Shown here: positions 50,809-59,927 of the stretch, piece after piece
Position numbering within the stretch: position 1 is the stretch's first letter
Layout: each line of letters starts with the position of its first letter
Source of the DNA: Rhodococcoides trifolii
GTDB lineage: Bacteria; Actinomycetota; Actinomycetes; Mycobacteriales; Mycobacteriaceae
NCBI RefSeq assembly: GCF_014635345.1
Contig: NZ_BMCU01000003.1
Span: 434,001-498,000 of the forward strand
Direction of reading: 5' to 3'
DNA length: 64,000 nt
Notes under the pieces: generated by a model
The model's input: the letters and a program-made list of their open reading frames with translations, nothing else
Told to the model about the DNA's origin: nothing
The model's database searches: none
Made by a program: the position numbers and the translations under genes

Positions 50809-51384
50809 TCAGTGCCGCGGGACCCAACAATCGGCGATGTGGTCGTCGACCATTCCCGTCGCCTGCATCAACGCGTACGCGGTGGTGGGTCCGACGAAAC
50901 GAAACCCCCGACGCTTGAGTTCCTTTGCCATTGCGGTGGATTCGGCGGTGATCGCGGGTACGTCGTTTCCCGTCGCCGGGCGGGGCGGTGCCGGCTCGGG
51001 GGCAAACGACCACAGCAGCGTGTCGAGATCGGTGCCGCCCAGGTCCAGCACCGCCCGAGCATTGGATACGACTGCGTCGATCTTCGCGCGGTTGCGCACG
51101 ATGGACACGTCCGCCATCAACCGCTCTCTGTCCGCGTCGGTGTAACCGGCAATCGTGTCGGGATCGAAGCCGTCGAACGCGGCACGAAAGGACTCCCTCT
51201 TGCGCAGAATCGTGATCCAGGCCAGGCCGGACTGAAACGCTTCGAGACACAGTCGCTCGAACAGCGCATCCCGTCCGTGAACCGCCCGTCCCCACTCCGT
51301 GTCGTGGTACTCCCGGTATAGCTCGTCGGCCGGTCCTCCCGACCCCTGCGCCCACGAGCACCGCACCCGATCGTCGACGGTCAC
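50809..51384 (-). CDS. tag: DNA-3-methyladenine glycosylase I
   Basis: A 191-residue Tag-family base-excision enzyme. Zinc ligands fall in the N-terminal RCSWA and YREYHDTEWG and the C-terminal DDHIADCWVPRH. The HhH-like lesion-recognition stretch is ALFERLCLEAFQSGLAWITILRKRESFRAAF. It excises 3-methyladenine. GTG 51384 overlaps the DivIVA-like gene stop (GTGA). The position equals tagA (Rv1210) in the conserved block. Confidence 0.93.
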   Translation of the reverse strand: MTVDDRVRCSWAQGSGGPADELYREYHDTEWGRAVHGRDALFERLCLEAFQSGLAWITILRKRESFRAAFDGFDPDTIAGYTDADRERLMADVSIVRNRAKIDAVVSNARAVLDLGGTDLDTLLWSFAPEPAPPRPATGNDVPAITAESTAMAKELKRRGFRFVGPTTAYALMQATGMVDDHIADCWVPRH

Positions 51385-51710
51385 GGATGCGCGTCCTCGT
51401 TGTCCTCCGTGATCTCGGGGCCCATTCGCGCCTCGAGATCACGGAGCCTGATGCGCAGGGAGTCGATCTCCGTGGCCACCCGGTCCAGGGCCCAGTCCAC
51501 CTCGGTGGAGTCGTACCCCCGCAGATCGACCTGGAACTTCAGTGCGCGAACATCACGACCGGTGACCCCGGACGCCGGCAGCGCCGTGGCCGTCGTGCCC
51601 TTCGGAAGCGGTTCGAGTTCTTCACCGCGCCCGAACACCGCGGAGGCGACGAAGAACAGAACTGCCGCCACCACGGCGATCACGACGACGTAGGTCAGGA
51701 CCGTCAGCAT
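51381..51710 (-). CDS. DivIVA-domain membrane protein
   Basis: A 109-residue protein with one N-terminal transmembrane helix (LTVLTYVVVIAVVAAVLFFVASAVF) and a C-terminal DivIVA-like segment KFQVDLRGYDSTEVDWALDRV plus coiled coil (EIDSLRIRLRDLEARMG). It matches the actinobacterial Rv1209-type family, whose function is not established; DivIVA/Wag31 proteins mark growth poles. It is coupled to tag (GTGA) and follows gpgS by 27 nt. Confidence 0.85.
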   Translation of the reverse strand: MLTVLTYVVVIAVVAAVLFFVASAVFGRGEELEPLPKGTTATALPASGVTGRDVRALKFQVDLRGYDSTEVDWALDRVATEIDSLRIRLRDLEARMGPEITEDNEDAHP

Positions 51711-51737
51711 GCGTCGATCTTGTCACGCACACTCTCG

Positions 51738-52676
51738 TCAGGGGCGCAGCGTCTTCATCGGTGGCCGGTCGAGGAGCGAGACCTCGGTGACCGACGGGAC
51801 GAAACCGTTGCCGTCCAGCACGAACTGCGTGAGTCCGGCGCCCGAGTCGTCGATCCCCGCCCGGCTGAGCATGGTCCCCACGATCTGCCGGCTCATCGCA
51901 CCGAGCTCGACCAGAGGACGGTTGCGGTGCTTGCGCACCCCCAGGTTCACCTGTCCGATCGCACCGATTCCGAGTTTGTCGTACGTGTCCATCAACAGGC
52001 CGATCTCGACTCCGTATCCGGGGGCGAACGGAACCGAGGTCAGAAGCTCTCGCGTCCCGGCGTACTCGCCGCCGAGGGGCTGGATGATCTGCCCGAGCTC
52101 CGGACGGAGTGCAGCGAGAAGGGGGCGCGCGACCAACTCGGTGACCCGGCCTCCCCCGTGCGCCTCCGACGATCCGGCGAGCGGACGACGGTAGTACGCC
52201 TTCACCAGCTCGATCCCGTCGCCGGTCAGCATCGGACCCAGAAGCTTGGGCACGAACAGCGGGTCGGGGTCGATGAGGTCGGAGTCGACGAACGCCACCA
52301 CATCCCCCGTCGTTGCGGCGAGCGATCGCCACAGCACCTCACCCTTGCCCGGCGCGGGAGCCACCTCGGGGACGGCTTCTTCCCGCGAGACCACGCGAGC
52401 ACCGGCAGCGCGCGCACGCGTGGCCGTGCGGTCCGTCGATCCGGAGTCCAGAACGATGAGCTCGTCGACGATTCGACCCACCAACGGCGAGATCGAGTCG
52501 ACCACCGACGCCACGGTGTCTTCTTCGTTCAACGCGGGCAGCACCACCGACACGGTGCGCGTGCCCTTGGCCAGTTCGAGTTCTTCCACCGTCCACCACG
52601 GGTCGTCCCACCGACGCGCTTCACGAACACAGTTCACGTCCGGATTCGTTGCGGGGCTCATCTCGGCAAGTGTCAT
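51738..52676 (-). CDS. gpgS: Glucosyl-3-phosphoglycerate synthase GpgS
   Basis: A 312-residue GT81 GT-A glycosyltransferase. It has VSVVLPALNEEDTVASVV, ELIVLDSGSTDRTATRARAAG, APGKGEVLWRSLAATTGDVV, the metal-binding DSD in VAFVDSDLIDPD, and LGGEYAGTRELLTSVPFAPGYGVEIG. It transfers glucose from UDP-glucose (or ADP-glucose) to 3-phosphoglycerate, the first step of methylglucose lipopolysaccharide synthesis. ATG 52676 overlaps the folP2 stop (ATGA). GlgC nearby supplies a related sugar nucleotide. Confidence 0.93.
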   Translation of the reverse strand: MTLAEMSPATNPDVNCVREARRWDDPWWTVEELELAKGTRTVSVVLPALNEEDTVASVVDSISPLVGRIVDELIVLDSGSTDRTATRARAAGARVVSREEAVPEVAPAPGKGEVLWRSLAATTGDVVAFVDSDLIDPDPLFVPKLLGPMLTGDGIELVKAYYRRPLAGSSEAHGGGRVTELVARPLLAALRPELGQIIQPLGGEYAGTRELLTSVPFAPGYGVEIGLLMDTYDKLGIGAIGQVNLGVRKHRNRPLVELGAMSRQIVGTMLSRAGIDDSGAGLTQFVLDGNGFVPSVTEVSLLDRPPMKTLRP

Positions 52677-53551
52677 GCGAGACCTCGCACCGTTCGAGCG
52701 GGCGCCCTGGTTCCGGCGATCGCTGCGACCATGTCCACGACCCGTCTGGTTGCCGCTACCTCGTGCACGCGGAACATCCGTGCACCCTGTGCGGCAGCCA
52801 ATGCTGTTGCGGCCAACGTTCCCTCCAACCGTTCGGCGAGTCCTACACCCAGAGTCTCCCCGATGAAATCCTTGTTGCTCAGCGCCATCAGGACAGGCCA
52901 TCCGGTGTTTACAAGACTGTCGACGCGACGCAACAGTTCGAGCCCGTGGAAGGTGTTTTTTCCGAAATCATGGGTCGGATCGATGAGAATTCCGTCGCGG
53001 CGCACCCCGAGCTCGACAGCATTACGGGCCGCCCGCGTCACCTCCGAGACGACATCGGCGACCACGTCGTCGTAGCGGACGCGGTGCGGCCTGGTTCGGG
53101 GTACGGCTCCGCCGGTGTGCGAACAGACGATTCCCGCGCCCGCCTCGGCGGCCACCTGAACGAGTGTCGGGTCCGCTCCCGCCCAGGTGTCGTTGATCAG
53201 ATCGGCGCCCTCCGCGCACGCCTGCCGGGCCACCTCACCGCGCCAGGTGTCCACGCTGATGACGAGGTCGGGATAGGCGGCGCGAATGGCGGCGACGAAG
53301 GGCACGACACGACGAGACTCCTCGCCCGCGTCCACCGTCGCGCCAGGGCCGGCCTTGACCCCGCCGATGTCGACGACGTCCGCGCCTTCGTCGACCGCTC
53401 GGTGCACCGACGCCATGGCCGCGGCGTCAGTGAAGTTGGCGCCGCCGTCGTAGAAGGAGTCGGGTGTGCGGTTGACGATCGCCATCACCAACGCCCGGTC
53501 GGTGGCGACCGGGCGTCCGCAGAACGTGCCCGCCGGAGTCACAGCTGTCAT
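52673..53551 (-). CDS. folP2: Dihydropteroate synthase homolog FolP2
   Basis: A 292-residue DHPS-like TIM barrel. The family start MGIVNRTPDSFYDGG-type (VMAIVNRTPDSFYDGGANF), VDIGGVKAGPGATVD, ISVDTWRGEVARQAC, LINDTW, HTGGAVPRTRPH and LIDPTHDFGKNTFHGLELLRR appear in order. The Mtb FolP2 lacks measurable dihydropteroate synthase activity and its real substrate is unknown; the replacement of the usual V by R in NRTPDSF is shared. It is coupled to gpgS, so a role in that pathway is possible (inference). ATG 53551 is preferred to an upstream ATG. Confidence 0.9.
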   Translation of the reverse strand: MTAVTPAGTFCGRPVATDRALVMAIVNRTPDSFYDGGANFTDAAAMASVHRAVDEGADVVDIGGVKAGPGATVDAGEESRRVVPFVAAIRAAYPDLVISVDTWRGEVARQACAEGADLINDTWAGADPTLVQVAAEAGAGIVCSHTGGAVPRTRPHRVRYDDVVADVVSEVTRAARNAVELGVRRDGILIDPTHDFGKNTFHGLELLRRVDSLVNTGWPVLMALSNKDFIGETLGVGLAERLEGTLAATALAAAQGARMFRVHEVAATRRVVDMVAAIAGTRAPARTVRGLA

Positions 53552-53570
53552 ACGAACAGCTTGCCAGCGC

Positions 53571-55346
53571 TCAGTTCTTGGGAAGCTTCCCGGCACCCAC
53601 AGCCTCGACGTACTCGTCGTACGCGGGGACGTAACCCTTCGACTTGCCCTCGAGCACGTAGAGATCGCCTTCGGCGTCCGTGTCGTACCCGACCTTGCGG
53701 AGCTCGACCTTCTTGCTCTTGAAGGTCGACGTGGCTTCGAGCGAGTCGACGACGCGGATGAAGAGCGGGACCGCGTAACCCGGCAGCGACTTGTAGGCGG
53801 CCGCGGCGAACGACTGACCGTCGAAGGACTTGCCGCTGCGCAGCGTCACCGCCGCCATGCCGGCCTTGCCGTCGGCGTTCGGAATGTCGACGCCGAACAC
53901 GACGGCCTGGTCCACGTCGGGGTGCGAGTTGAGGGTGCCCTCGACCTGGGTCGTCGCTACGTTCTCGCCCTTCCAGCGGAAGGTGTCCCCCAGCCGGTCC
54001 ACGAACGCGACGTGACGAAAGCCCTGCTGCCGCACCAGGTCTCCGGTGTCGAACCAGCAGTCGCCGTCGTCGAACCCGTCTTGGAGCAGCTTCTTCTTGG
54101 TGGCCTCCTCGTCCGAGTAGCCGTCGAACGGTGCTCGGTCGGTGATCTTCGAGAGCAGCAGGCCGACATCACCCGTCGAGACCTTCCGCAGGCGTCCTTT
54201 GCCGTCGCGCTTGGCCTTGCCCGTCTCGTCGTCGTACTCCACGACGGCATACGGCAGGGGGCAGAAACCGGCTGTGCGGTCGATGTTGAAGGCGTTGATG
54301 AACGCGATGTTGCACTCGCTGGCGCCGTAGAACTCGGCTACTCGCTCGATGCCGAACCGGCCGGTGAACTCCTTCCAGATCTCCGGACGCAGGCCGTTGC
54401 CGACGATCAGGCGAATGGTGTTGTCCTTGTCGTTCGGCTTCTCGTCCTGGGTCAGCAGGTAGCGGCAGAGCTCGCCGATGTAGGTGAACGCGGTCGCTTC
54501 GTTCTCCCGGACGTCCTTCCAGAAGTTCGACACCGAGAACTGCTTGCCGATGGCCAGCGTTGCGCCCGAGGACAGCACCGACGACAGCGACACGGTGAGG
54601 GCGTTGTTGTGATAGAGCGGAAGGCAGCAGTAGAGAACGTCGTCCTTGCGCAGGCGTACACCCATGCTGCCCAGTCCGGACATCGATTTGAGCCACCGGA
54701 AGTGGCTCATCAGGCTGGCTTTCGGCATCCCGGTGGTGCCGGAGGTGAAGATGTAGAACGCCTTCTCCTTGGCCTTGATCTGCGTGGTCGCCGCGGGGTT
54801 CTCGGCGCTCGCGGACGCGGCCTTCTCGTCCAGTTCGTCGGCGTGCAGGATCACTTTCTCGGGCAGCGCCTCGTCCAGCGATTCGAGCGCCTCGACGCAA
54901 TCGGGGTCGACGACCAGAACCCGCGAATCGAGGATTCCGAGGCTGTGCTCGAGAACCTCGCCACGCTGGTTGAAGTTCAGCATCCCCGCGGTCGCGCCGA
55001 GTTTGACGGCGGCCAGTGCGACCAGGAGCGTGCGCATGGAGTTCTTGGCAAGCACGCCGACCACGTCGCCACGCTGCACACCGCGATCGGTGAGGACGCT
55101 CGCGTAGCGGTTGACCAGGTTGTTCGCCTGCCCGTACGTCAAGGTGTCACCTTCGAACCGGACGAACGGGTGGTTCGGCGTCTTGGCGGCGACTCGCTGG
55201 AAGATGTGTCCGATGGATTCCTTGTCGTCCGGCTTGCGCAGCAAGCCGGGAACTCCCCGGATCACGCTCGGCAGAGCCGTGGTCATCCTCGGCAGCGTTG
55301 TGGCGATCTCCAGCAGTCCGACCTTGTGACGAGCCTCGGCACCCAT
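53571..55346 (-). CDS. fadD6: Long-chain acyl-CoA synthetase FadD6
   Basis: A 591-residue ANL-superfamily ligase of the FATP/very-long-chain type: YIFTSGTTGMPKASLMSHFRW (P-loop), YGASECNIAFINAF, the DTGDLVRQQGFRHVAFVDRLGDTFRWKGENVATTQVE core, and the FKSKKVELRKVGYDTD end. It activates fatty acids to acyl-AMP and then acyl-CoA. GGGAGGG lies before ATG 55346. It lies in the same order as in mycobacteria (LOG, fadD6, folP2). Confidence 0.93.
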   Translation of the reverse strand: MGAEARHKVGLLEIATTLPRMTTALPSVIRGVPGLLRKPDDKESIGHIFQRVAAKTPNHPFVRFEGDTLTYGQANNLVNRYASVLTDRGVQRGDVVGVLAKNSMRTLLVALAAVKLGATAGMLNFNQRGEVLEHSLGILDSRVLVVDPDCVEALESLDEALPEKVILHADELDEKAASASAENPAATTQIKAKEKAFYIFTSGTTGMPKASLMSHFRWLKSMSGLGSMGVRLRKDDVLYCCLPLYHNNALTVSLSSVLSSGATLAIGKQFSVSNFWKDVRENEATAFTYIGELCRYLLTQDEKPNDKDNTIRLIVGNGLRPEIWKEFTGRFGIERVAEFYGASECNIAFINAFNIDRTAGFCPLPYAVVEYDDETGKAKRDGKGRLRKVSTGDVGLLLSKITDRAPFDGYSDEEATKKKLLQDGFDDGDCWFDTGDLVRQQGFRHVAFVDRLGDTFRWKGENVATTQVEGTLNSHPDVDQAVVFGVDIPNADGKAGMAAVTLRSGKSFDGQSFAAAAYKSLPGYAVPLFIRVVDSLEATSTFKSKKVELRKVGYDTDAEGDLYVLEGKSKGYVPAYDEYVEAVGAGKLPKN

Positions 55347-55404
55347 GCGGTTTCCCTCCCCTGGCGAGCCGGCCATGTCGGGGCCGGCTGTGACGGTGCT
55401 TACC

Positions 55405-55974
55405 TTACTGATTGGTAATGTTCACCGTTCGCACCGGTCCACACGCGTTGAGGGCGACGCCCACGTCGCCGGTCGTCACGAGGCGATCCAGGGACGCCGC
55501 GGACACGAATCCGGTTCCGGCCAATGATCGCAACCAGCCGAACAACGGCGCGAAATGGTCTGTCGGGTCGAGAATCACCACCGGCTTGTCGTGCATGCCC
55601 AGATACCCGGAGGTCCACGTCTCGAACAGCTCTTCGAGAGTTCCGATTCCGCCCGGCAGGGTGATGAAGGCGTCCGCGCGGTCGTCCATGATCTGTTTGC
55701 GTTCACGCATCGTGGCGGTCACGACCAGTTCGTCCGCGTCGACGTCCGCCACCTCCCGGTCCACGAGCGCGGTAGGTATGACGCCGATGGTGTGACCGCC
55801 CGCCGCACGGGTCGCTCTGGCCACCGCGCCCATCATCGAGACGTTTCCGCCTCCCGACACCAGTTGCCACCCGCGGCGTCCGATCTCCTCTCCCACCGCG
55901 GCGGCCAAGTCGAGGTACTGCTGGTCCACGGGCCCGGACGCGCAGTACACGCAGATGGTCCAGGGGGCGGTCAC
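55405..55974 (-). CDS. LOG-family cytokinin-riboside monophosphate phosphoribohydrolase
   Basis: A 189-residue LOG protein with VSGGGNVSMMGAVARATRAAGG, the MRERKQIMDDRADAF stretch and the catalytic PGGIGTLEELFE (PGGxGTxxE). These enzymes release free bases from nucleotide 5'-monophosphates; the actinobacterial counterpart (Rv1205) makes cytokinins. GTG 55974 overlaps the stop of the upstream second LOG gene (GTGA), so the two are translationally coupled. Confidence 0.92.
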   Translation of the reverse strand: MTAPWTICVYCASGPVDQQYLDLAAAVGEEIGRRGWQLVSGGGNVSMMGAVARATRAAGGHTIGVIPTALVDREVADVDADELVVTATMRERKQIMDDRADAFITLPGGIGTLEELFETWTSGYLGMHDKPVVILDPTDHFAPLFGWLRSLAGTGFVSAASLDRLVTTGDVGVALNACGPVRTVNITNQ

Positions 55975-56747
55975 GACGGATCACCCTCGACGCGCGCCGA
56001 GTCGGCGTCCTCACGGCGCGACGCGGAGATGGCCGCCAACACGTCCTCGACGCTGTCGGTGCACTGCAGCAAGTCGACATCGGTGGCCGAGACCTTCCCG
56101 CTCTCGACCAACGTCCCGCGGATCCAGTCGAGCAGCCCACTCCAGTAGGCCGTGCCCAACAGGATGATCGGGAAGCGTGTCACCTTCCGCGTCTGGACCA
56201 GGGTCAGCGCCTCGAACAGCTCGTCGAGGGTGCCGAACCCGCCCGGCAGACAGACGAACGCCTGCGAGTACTTCACGAACATCGTCTTGCGCACGAAGAA
56301 GTATCGAAAGTTGACGCCCAGGTCGACCCAATCGTTCAGGCCCTGTTCGAACGGCAACTCGATGCCGAGGCCGACGGAGAAGCCTCCCGCCTCGCTCGCC
56401 CCTCGGTTGGCGGCTTCCATCGCCCCCGGGCCGCCGCCGGTGATCACCGCGTACCCCGCCTTTGCGAGCTCACCGCCCACCCGGCGCCCCAACTCGTACT
56501 CGTCGGAATCGACCGGTGTCCGAGCCGACCCGAATACCGTCACAGCACTGGGCATTTCGGCCAAGGCGCCGAAGCCTTCGACGAACTCGCTCTGAATCCG
56601 CAGCACGCGCCACGGGTCGGTGTGCAGCCAATCGCTGGCCCCGCGCGAGTCCAACAGACGCTGGTCCGTCGTCGTCTCCTCGCGCTGGCGACGATCCAGA
56701 ATCGGCCCGCGGTAGTTGGTGGTCGGTCGATCCGAGTGCGGTCCCAT
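55971..56747 (-). CDS. Second LOG-family Rossmann protein (TIGR00730-type)
   Basis: A 258-residue relative of the neighbouring LOG gene, with an N-terminal extension (~60 residues) containing DWLHTDPWRVLRIQSEFVEGF. It has VITGGGPGAMEAANRGASEAG, FRYFFVRKTMFVKYSQAFVCLPGGFGTLDELFEAL and the C-terminal LVESGKVSATDVDLLQCTDSVE. The PGGxGTxxE site is intact. It belongs to the longer subgroup often annotated as lysine decarboxylase-like, a misnomer. It lies upstream of and overlaps the canonical LOG gene, suggesting a duplicated nucleotide hydrolase pair with different substrates. Confidence 0.88.
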   Translation of the reverse strand: MGPHSDRPTTNYRGPILDRRQREETTTDQRLLDSRGASDWLHTDPWRVLRIQSEFVEGFGALAEMPSAVTVFGSARTPVDSDEYELGRRVGGELAKAGYAVITGGGPGAMEAANRGASEAGGFSVGLGIELPFEQGLNDWVDLGVNFRYFFVRKTMFVKYSQAFVCLPGGFGTLDELFEALTLVQTRKVTRFPIILLGTAYWSGLLDWIRGTLVESGKVSATDVDLLQCTDSVEDVLAAISASRREDADSARVEGDPS

Positions 56748-56762
56748 GCGTCTAGAGATTAG

Positions 56763-57827
56763 TCAGCTCAGGTAACGCCGAAGCACGTCGGTCGCGTCCG
56801 TGATCTGCTGCACCGGCACGTGCTCGTCTCGCTTGTGTGCGAGGTTCGGATCGCCCGGGCCGTAGTTGACAGCGGGGATGCCCAGCGCGGAGAACCGGGA
56901 CACGTCGGTCCACCCGTACTTTGCGCGGAACTGTCCGCCTGCAGCCTCGATCAAAGCCGCGGCCGGTGGCGCGGTGAGACCGGGCAGTGCTCCCGGCGAG
57001 CTGTCGGTGAGCTCGAACTCCAGCGCGAGTCCGGCGAAGACGGTGCGAACATGCTCGATCGCGGCGTCGACCGTCCGGTCGGGCGCGAAGCGGAAGTTGA
57101 CGTCGACCTGCGCCTCGTCCGGCACGACGTTGCCCGCCACTCCACCGCTGACCCGGACCGCTTGCAACCCTTCGCGATAGACGCACCCGTCGATGTCCAC
57201 CGAACGCGGCCGGTAGGCGGCGAGTCGGTCGAACGCGGCACCGAGTTTGTGAATCGCGTTGTCTCCGAGCCACGATCGCGCCGAGTGAGCTCGGGTCCCG
57301 TGCGCAGTCAGACGAACACGCAGGGTCCCCTGACAACCCGCCTCGATGAACCCTCCGGAAGGCTCCCCCAGGATGGCCACGTCCGCCGCCAACCACTCCG
57401 GCAGCTCGCGCTCGATACGCCCGAGTCCATTCGCGGACGCCTCGATCTCCTCGCAGTCGTAAAAGACGAGGGTGATGTCGGCGTTCGGTTCTGCCACGGT
57501 GGCGGCGAGGTGCAGAAACACCGCGTCACCCGACTTCATATCGACGGTTCCGCATCCGTACAGGGTGTCGCCGTCCCGCCGGGACGGGACGTTGTCCGCG
57601 ATCGGCACGGTGTCGAGGTGCCCCGCGAGCATGACCCGCGTGGGCAGACCTCGGTCGGTTCTGGCCAGCACGCAGTGCCCGTGCCGGACGATCTCGAACC
57701 CGGAAGTCTGTTCTCGCAGAGCCGATTCCACGGCATCGGCGATCGCCGCTTCGTCGCGGCTCACGCTCGGGATGTCGACCAGCGCCGCCGTCAGTTCGAT
57801 GGGGTCGGCATGCAGATCCAGTGTCAC
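56763..57827 (-). CDS. dapE: Succinyl-diaminopimelate desuccinylase DapE
   Basis: A 354-residue M20 metallopeptidase family member. Zinc ligands are in [14 protein letters not shown] (His), [17 protein letters not shown] (Asp), YDCEEIEA (Glu-Glu) and the C-terminal [11 protein letters not shown] (His). It hydrolyses N-succinyl-LL-diaminopimelate in lysine and peptidoglycan synthesis. GTG 57827 (MTLDLHADP) is preceded by TAAACT at 7 nt, predicting a leaderless mRNA; longer in-frame readings are not family-like. dapD, two genes away, makes the preceding intermediate. Confidence 0.93.
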   Translation of the reverse strand: MTLDLHADPIELTAALVDIPSVSRDEAAIADAVESALREQTSGFEIVRHGHCVLARTDRGLPTRVMLAGHLDTVPIADNVPSRRDGDTLYGCGTVDMKSGDAVFLHLAATVAEPNADITLVFYDCEEIEASANGLGRIERELPEWLAADVAILGEPSGGFIEAGCQGTLRVRLTAHGTRAHSARSWLGDNAIHKLGAAFDRLAAYRPRSVDIDGCVYREGLQAVRVSGGVAGNVVPDEAQVDVNFRFAPDRTVDAAIEHVRTVFAGLALEFELTDSSPGALPGLTAPPAAALIEAAGGQFRAKYGWTDVSRFSALGIPAVNYGPGDPNLAHKRDEHVPVQQITDATDVLRRYLS

Positions 57828-57834
57828 GGGGTCG

Positions 57835-57840
57835 AGTTTA
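57835..57840 (-). promoter_or_regulatory. dapE: Putative -10 hexamer (TAAACT), leaderless dapE start
   Basis: On the minus strand TAAACT is followed by 7 nt and GTG 57827. It overlaps the end of the upstream NHL-like gene. Confidence 0.5.
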
Positions 57841-58770
57841 TGTTCTACCGCCGGGGATCTCGTAGATCGCGCCGTCGAACCCGGCTCGGAACAACCGCCC
57901 CTCGGAAAATCCCTGCGCACCGTTGCCGTAGGTGATGACGCTGGACAGGGGCAGTCCGCTCGCGATGGTGCAGGAGGTTCCAGGCGCGTCGATGCGCAGA
58001 ATGTCGCCGGTGATGTCGGTGGGAACCACGACCGATCCGTTGGCGTCGACGGTCAGACCGTCCGCGATCGAGATGGTGTCGAGGCCGGCGAAGTTCACGA
58101 GCGATTCCGGCGCACCGGGGTTCGCGATCGGGATCCTAGACACACCGGGGTTCACGAAACTGCGTGAGACGTAGAGGTAGCGGTCGTCTGCGCTCAGTGC
58201 CGCACCGTTGGCGCTAGGGAAACTGGCCCAGGCCGGGTTCACCGCGCCGTTCGGCAGCACCTGCCCGATCAGGCTCGCGAAGTCGTTGGTGGCGTACACG
58301 GTTCCGTCCCGTGTCACGGCCAAGCCGTTGGCTGCACTGAGTCCGGATGCGAAGGGCGTCACGGCCAGGGTGTCGACGTCGAGTGCGACGATGCCCGCCG
58401 AACGCAGGACGTCGCCGGCGAACACCCGTGGGTCGGCGCCGTACCCGACGAGGAGTCGACCGTCGGGCATGAAGGCGAGTGCGCCACCGCCGCCGCTGGG
58501 AACCGTGGCGATGGGGTAGGCGGGACCACCGGGGTAGTCCATTCGGAACACGCGGCCGCTGACGAGGTCCGTCGTGTAGAGGCGGCCGGATCGGTCCACG
58601 ACCACACCTTCGAGCGACGCACCGGGAACCTGTCCCACTCGCACGGGGGCCTGCCCGGTACCGGGGCACACGCCGGGGGCCGCACCGGCAGACGAGGGAG
58701 CCAGTACGGAAATCAGTCCGGCAGCCAACACCGTTGCCGCAAGCGAGGCCAGTGTGCGTATGCGTGTCAT
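57838..58770 (-). CDS. Secreted NHL/SMP-30-like beta-propeller protein
   Basis: A 310-residue exported protein. The signal peptide ([23 protein letters not shown] ... SSAGAA) is followed by repeated strands such as [55 protein letters not shown], and [16 protein letters not shown], consistent with a six-bladed propeller. Function is unknown; the fold often binds small molecules or metal. It lies between dapE and the iron-siderophore lipoprotein on the same strand. Confidence 0.82.
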   Translation of the reverse strand: MTRIRTLASLAATVLAAGLISVLAPSSAGAAPGVCPGTGQAPVRVGQVPGASLEGVVVDRSGRLYTTDLVSGRVFRMDYPGGPAYPIATVPSGGGGALAFMPDGRLLVGYGADPRVFAGDVLRSAGIVALDVDTLAVTPFASGLSAANGLAVTRDGTVYATNDFASLIGQVLPNGAVNPAWASFPSANGAALSADDRYLYVSRSFVNPGVSRIPIANPGAPESLVNFAGLDTISIADGLTVDANGSVVVPTDITGDILRIDAPGTSCTIASGLPLSSVITYGNGAQGFSEGRLFRAGFDGAIYEIPGGRT

Positions 58771-58803
58771 GTACTGATGTCTACCAGCCGACGTCATGGA
58801 ACG

Positions 58804-59829
58804 TCAGCGGGCCAGGGCCTCCGCGAATCGCGGTACAGCTGTGTCGAGTGCGTAGGACAGTCCGAGCGTGGTGCCGCTCGAGAATGCGTTCGCGAGGGTG
58901 GTGTCGTCGAACACGACGTCGTGTCCGGCCCGCACCGACGGCACCGCCGCGTAGACCGGGTCCTCGGTGATGGACGACGCCGGAGCACCGATCGGGAACA
59001 TCACTGTCAGGTCGGCATCGAATGCGACGACTTGCTCGTTGGAGATCGGCACGTAGAAGCTGCCGGTTGCGAGGGCGTCGAGTTCGGGCTTGTTGACGAA
59101 TCCGAGGGCGGTCATGAGGTCGACCCGGCCGTCACCTGTGACGTAGGCGCCGTACGTTCCGCCGAACTTGGCGCCTACCGCGACCGTCTTCCCGGTGAAC
59201 TGCGGATTGTCGGATCTGACTGCGTCGAACTGCGACTGCAGCTGCGACTTGAGGTCCGCAGCCTTGTCGCTGAGCCCGAGCGCCTTGCCGACGATGTCGA
59301 GCTGCTGCTGCCAGGTGGTCACGTAGTTCGCTCCGTCGCTGGGCACGCTGACGACCGGAACTCCGAGACCGGACAGGGCGTCGTAGCGCGACCGATCACC
59401 GGACGCACGGGTATCGAGGATCAGGTCCGGTTCGAGTGCGGCGACCTCCTCGATACTGGGCTCGTTGGTGGCGATGAGTTTCGGCGGTGACTGGTAGAGG
59501 CTGTCGGCCCACGGACCGACCCCGTTTCCGCCGAAGTCGAGCCAGTCCGAAGCACCGATCGGTTGCACACCCAACGCGAGGGCGGTCTCGGCGTCTCCCC
59601 AACCGAGTGCGACGACGCGTTCGGGCTGGGTATCCACGGTGACGTCGCCGAACAGGCCTCCGATCGTGACCGGGAACTGGTCCGATGCCGAGGTGGCGGT
59701 GGCGGTGGCGTCGACACCGGTGGCGTCCACGTCGGCGGCGTCGTCGGTGGAGCTGCACCCGCCGAGGGCGGCAGCGGTCAGGATCAGTGCGACCGCGCCG
59801 ATCGCGGGGCGCAGGAAGACGGAGCGCAT
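58804..59829 (-). CDS. Iron-siderophore ABC transporter substrate-binding lipoprotein
   Basis: A 341-residue type-3 (FhuD/CeuE-like) binding protein. The signal peptide ends in lipobox LGGC (Cys24 region, ALGGCSSTDDAA), then comes a Thr/Ala-rich spacer. The core has PERVVALGWGDAETALALGVQPIG, NEPSIEEVAALEPDLILDTR, the connecting helix and GYAAVPSVRAGHDV-type ending. No permease or ATPase gene is adjacent, so it must share another transporter. A DtxR/IdeR-type iron box lies 25-43 nt upstream of ATG 59829. Confidence 0.9.
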   Translation of the reverse strand: MRSVFLRPAIGAVALILTAAALGGCSSTDDAADVDATGVDATATATSASDQFPVTIGGLFGDVTVDTQPERVVALGWGDAETALALGVQPIGASDWLDFGGNGVGPWADSLYQSPPKLIATNEPSIEEVAALEPDLILDTRASGDRSRYDALSGLGVPVVSVPSDGANYVTTWQQQLDIVGKALGLSDKAADLKSQLQSQFDAVRSDNPQFTGKTVAVGAKFGGTYGAYVTGDGRVDLMTALGFVNKPELDALATGSFYVPISNEQVVAFDADLTVMFPIGAPASSITEDPVYAAVPSVRAGHDVVFDDTTLANAFSSGTTLGLSYALDTAVPRFAEALAR

Positions 59830-59853
59830 ACGTACTCGTTTCTCGTTGTGGAC

Positions 59854-59872
59854 CAAGCTGTGCCTACCCTAA
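59854..59872. promoter_or_regulatory. DtxR/IdeR-type iron box
   Basis: The 19-bp site CAAGCTGTGCCTACCCTAA matches the consensus TTAGGTTAGGCTAACCTAA (its own complement) at 13 of 19 positions in the minus-strand reading TTAGGGTAGGCACAGCTTG. It overlaps a TAGGGT -10-like hexamer upstream of the siderophore lipoprotein gene, so iron-loaded IdeR should repress it. Confidence 0.7.
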
Positions 59873-59913
59873 GTGATCCACTACCCCACCGGGTCACCGC
59901 GTCCGCGCCAGCC

Positions 59914-59919
59914 TAAGAT
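59914..59919 (+). promoter_or_regulatory. dapD: Putative -10 hexamer (TAAGAT) for dapD
   Basis: TAAGAT is followed by 8 nt and GTG 59928. The spacing is one longer than in the other cases, but no Shine-Dalgarno element is present. Confidence 0.4.
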
Positions 59920-59927
59920 CACCTCCC

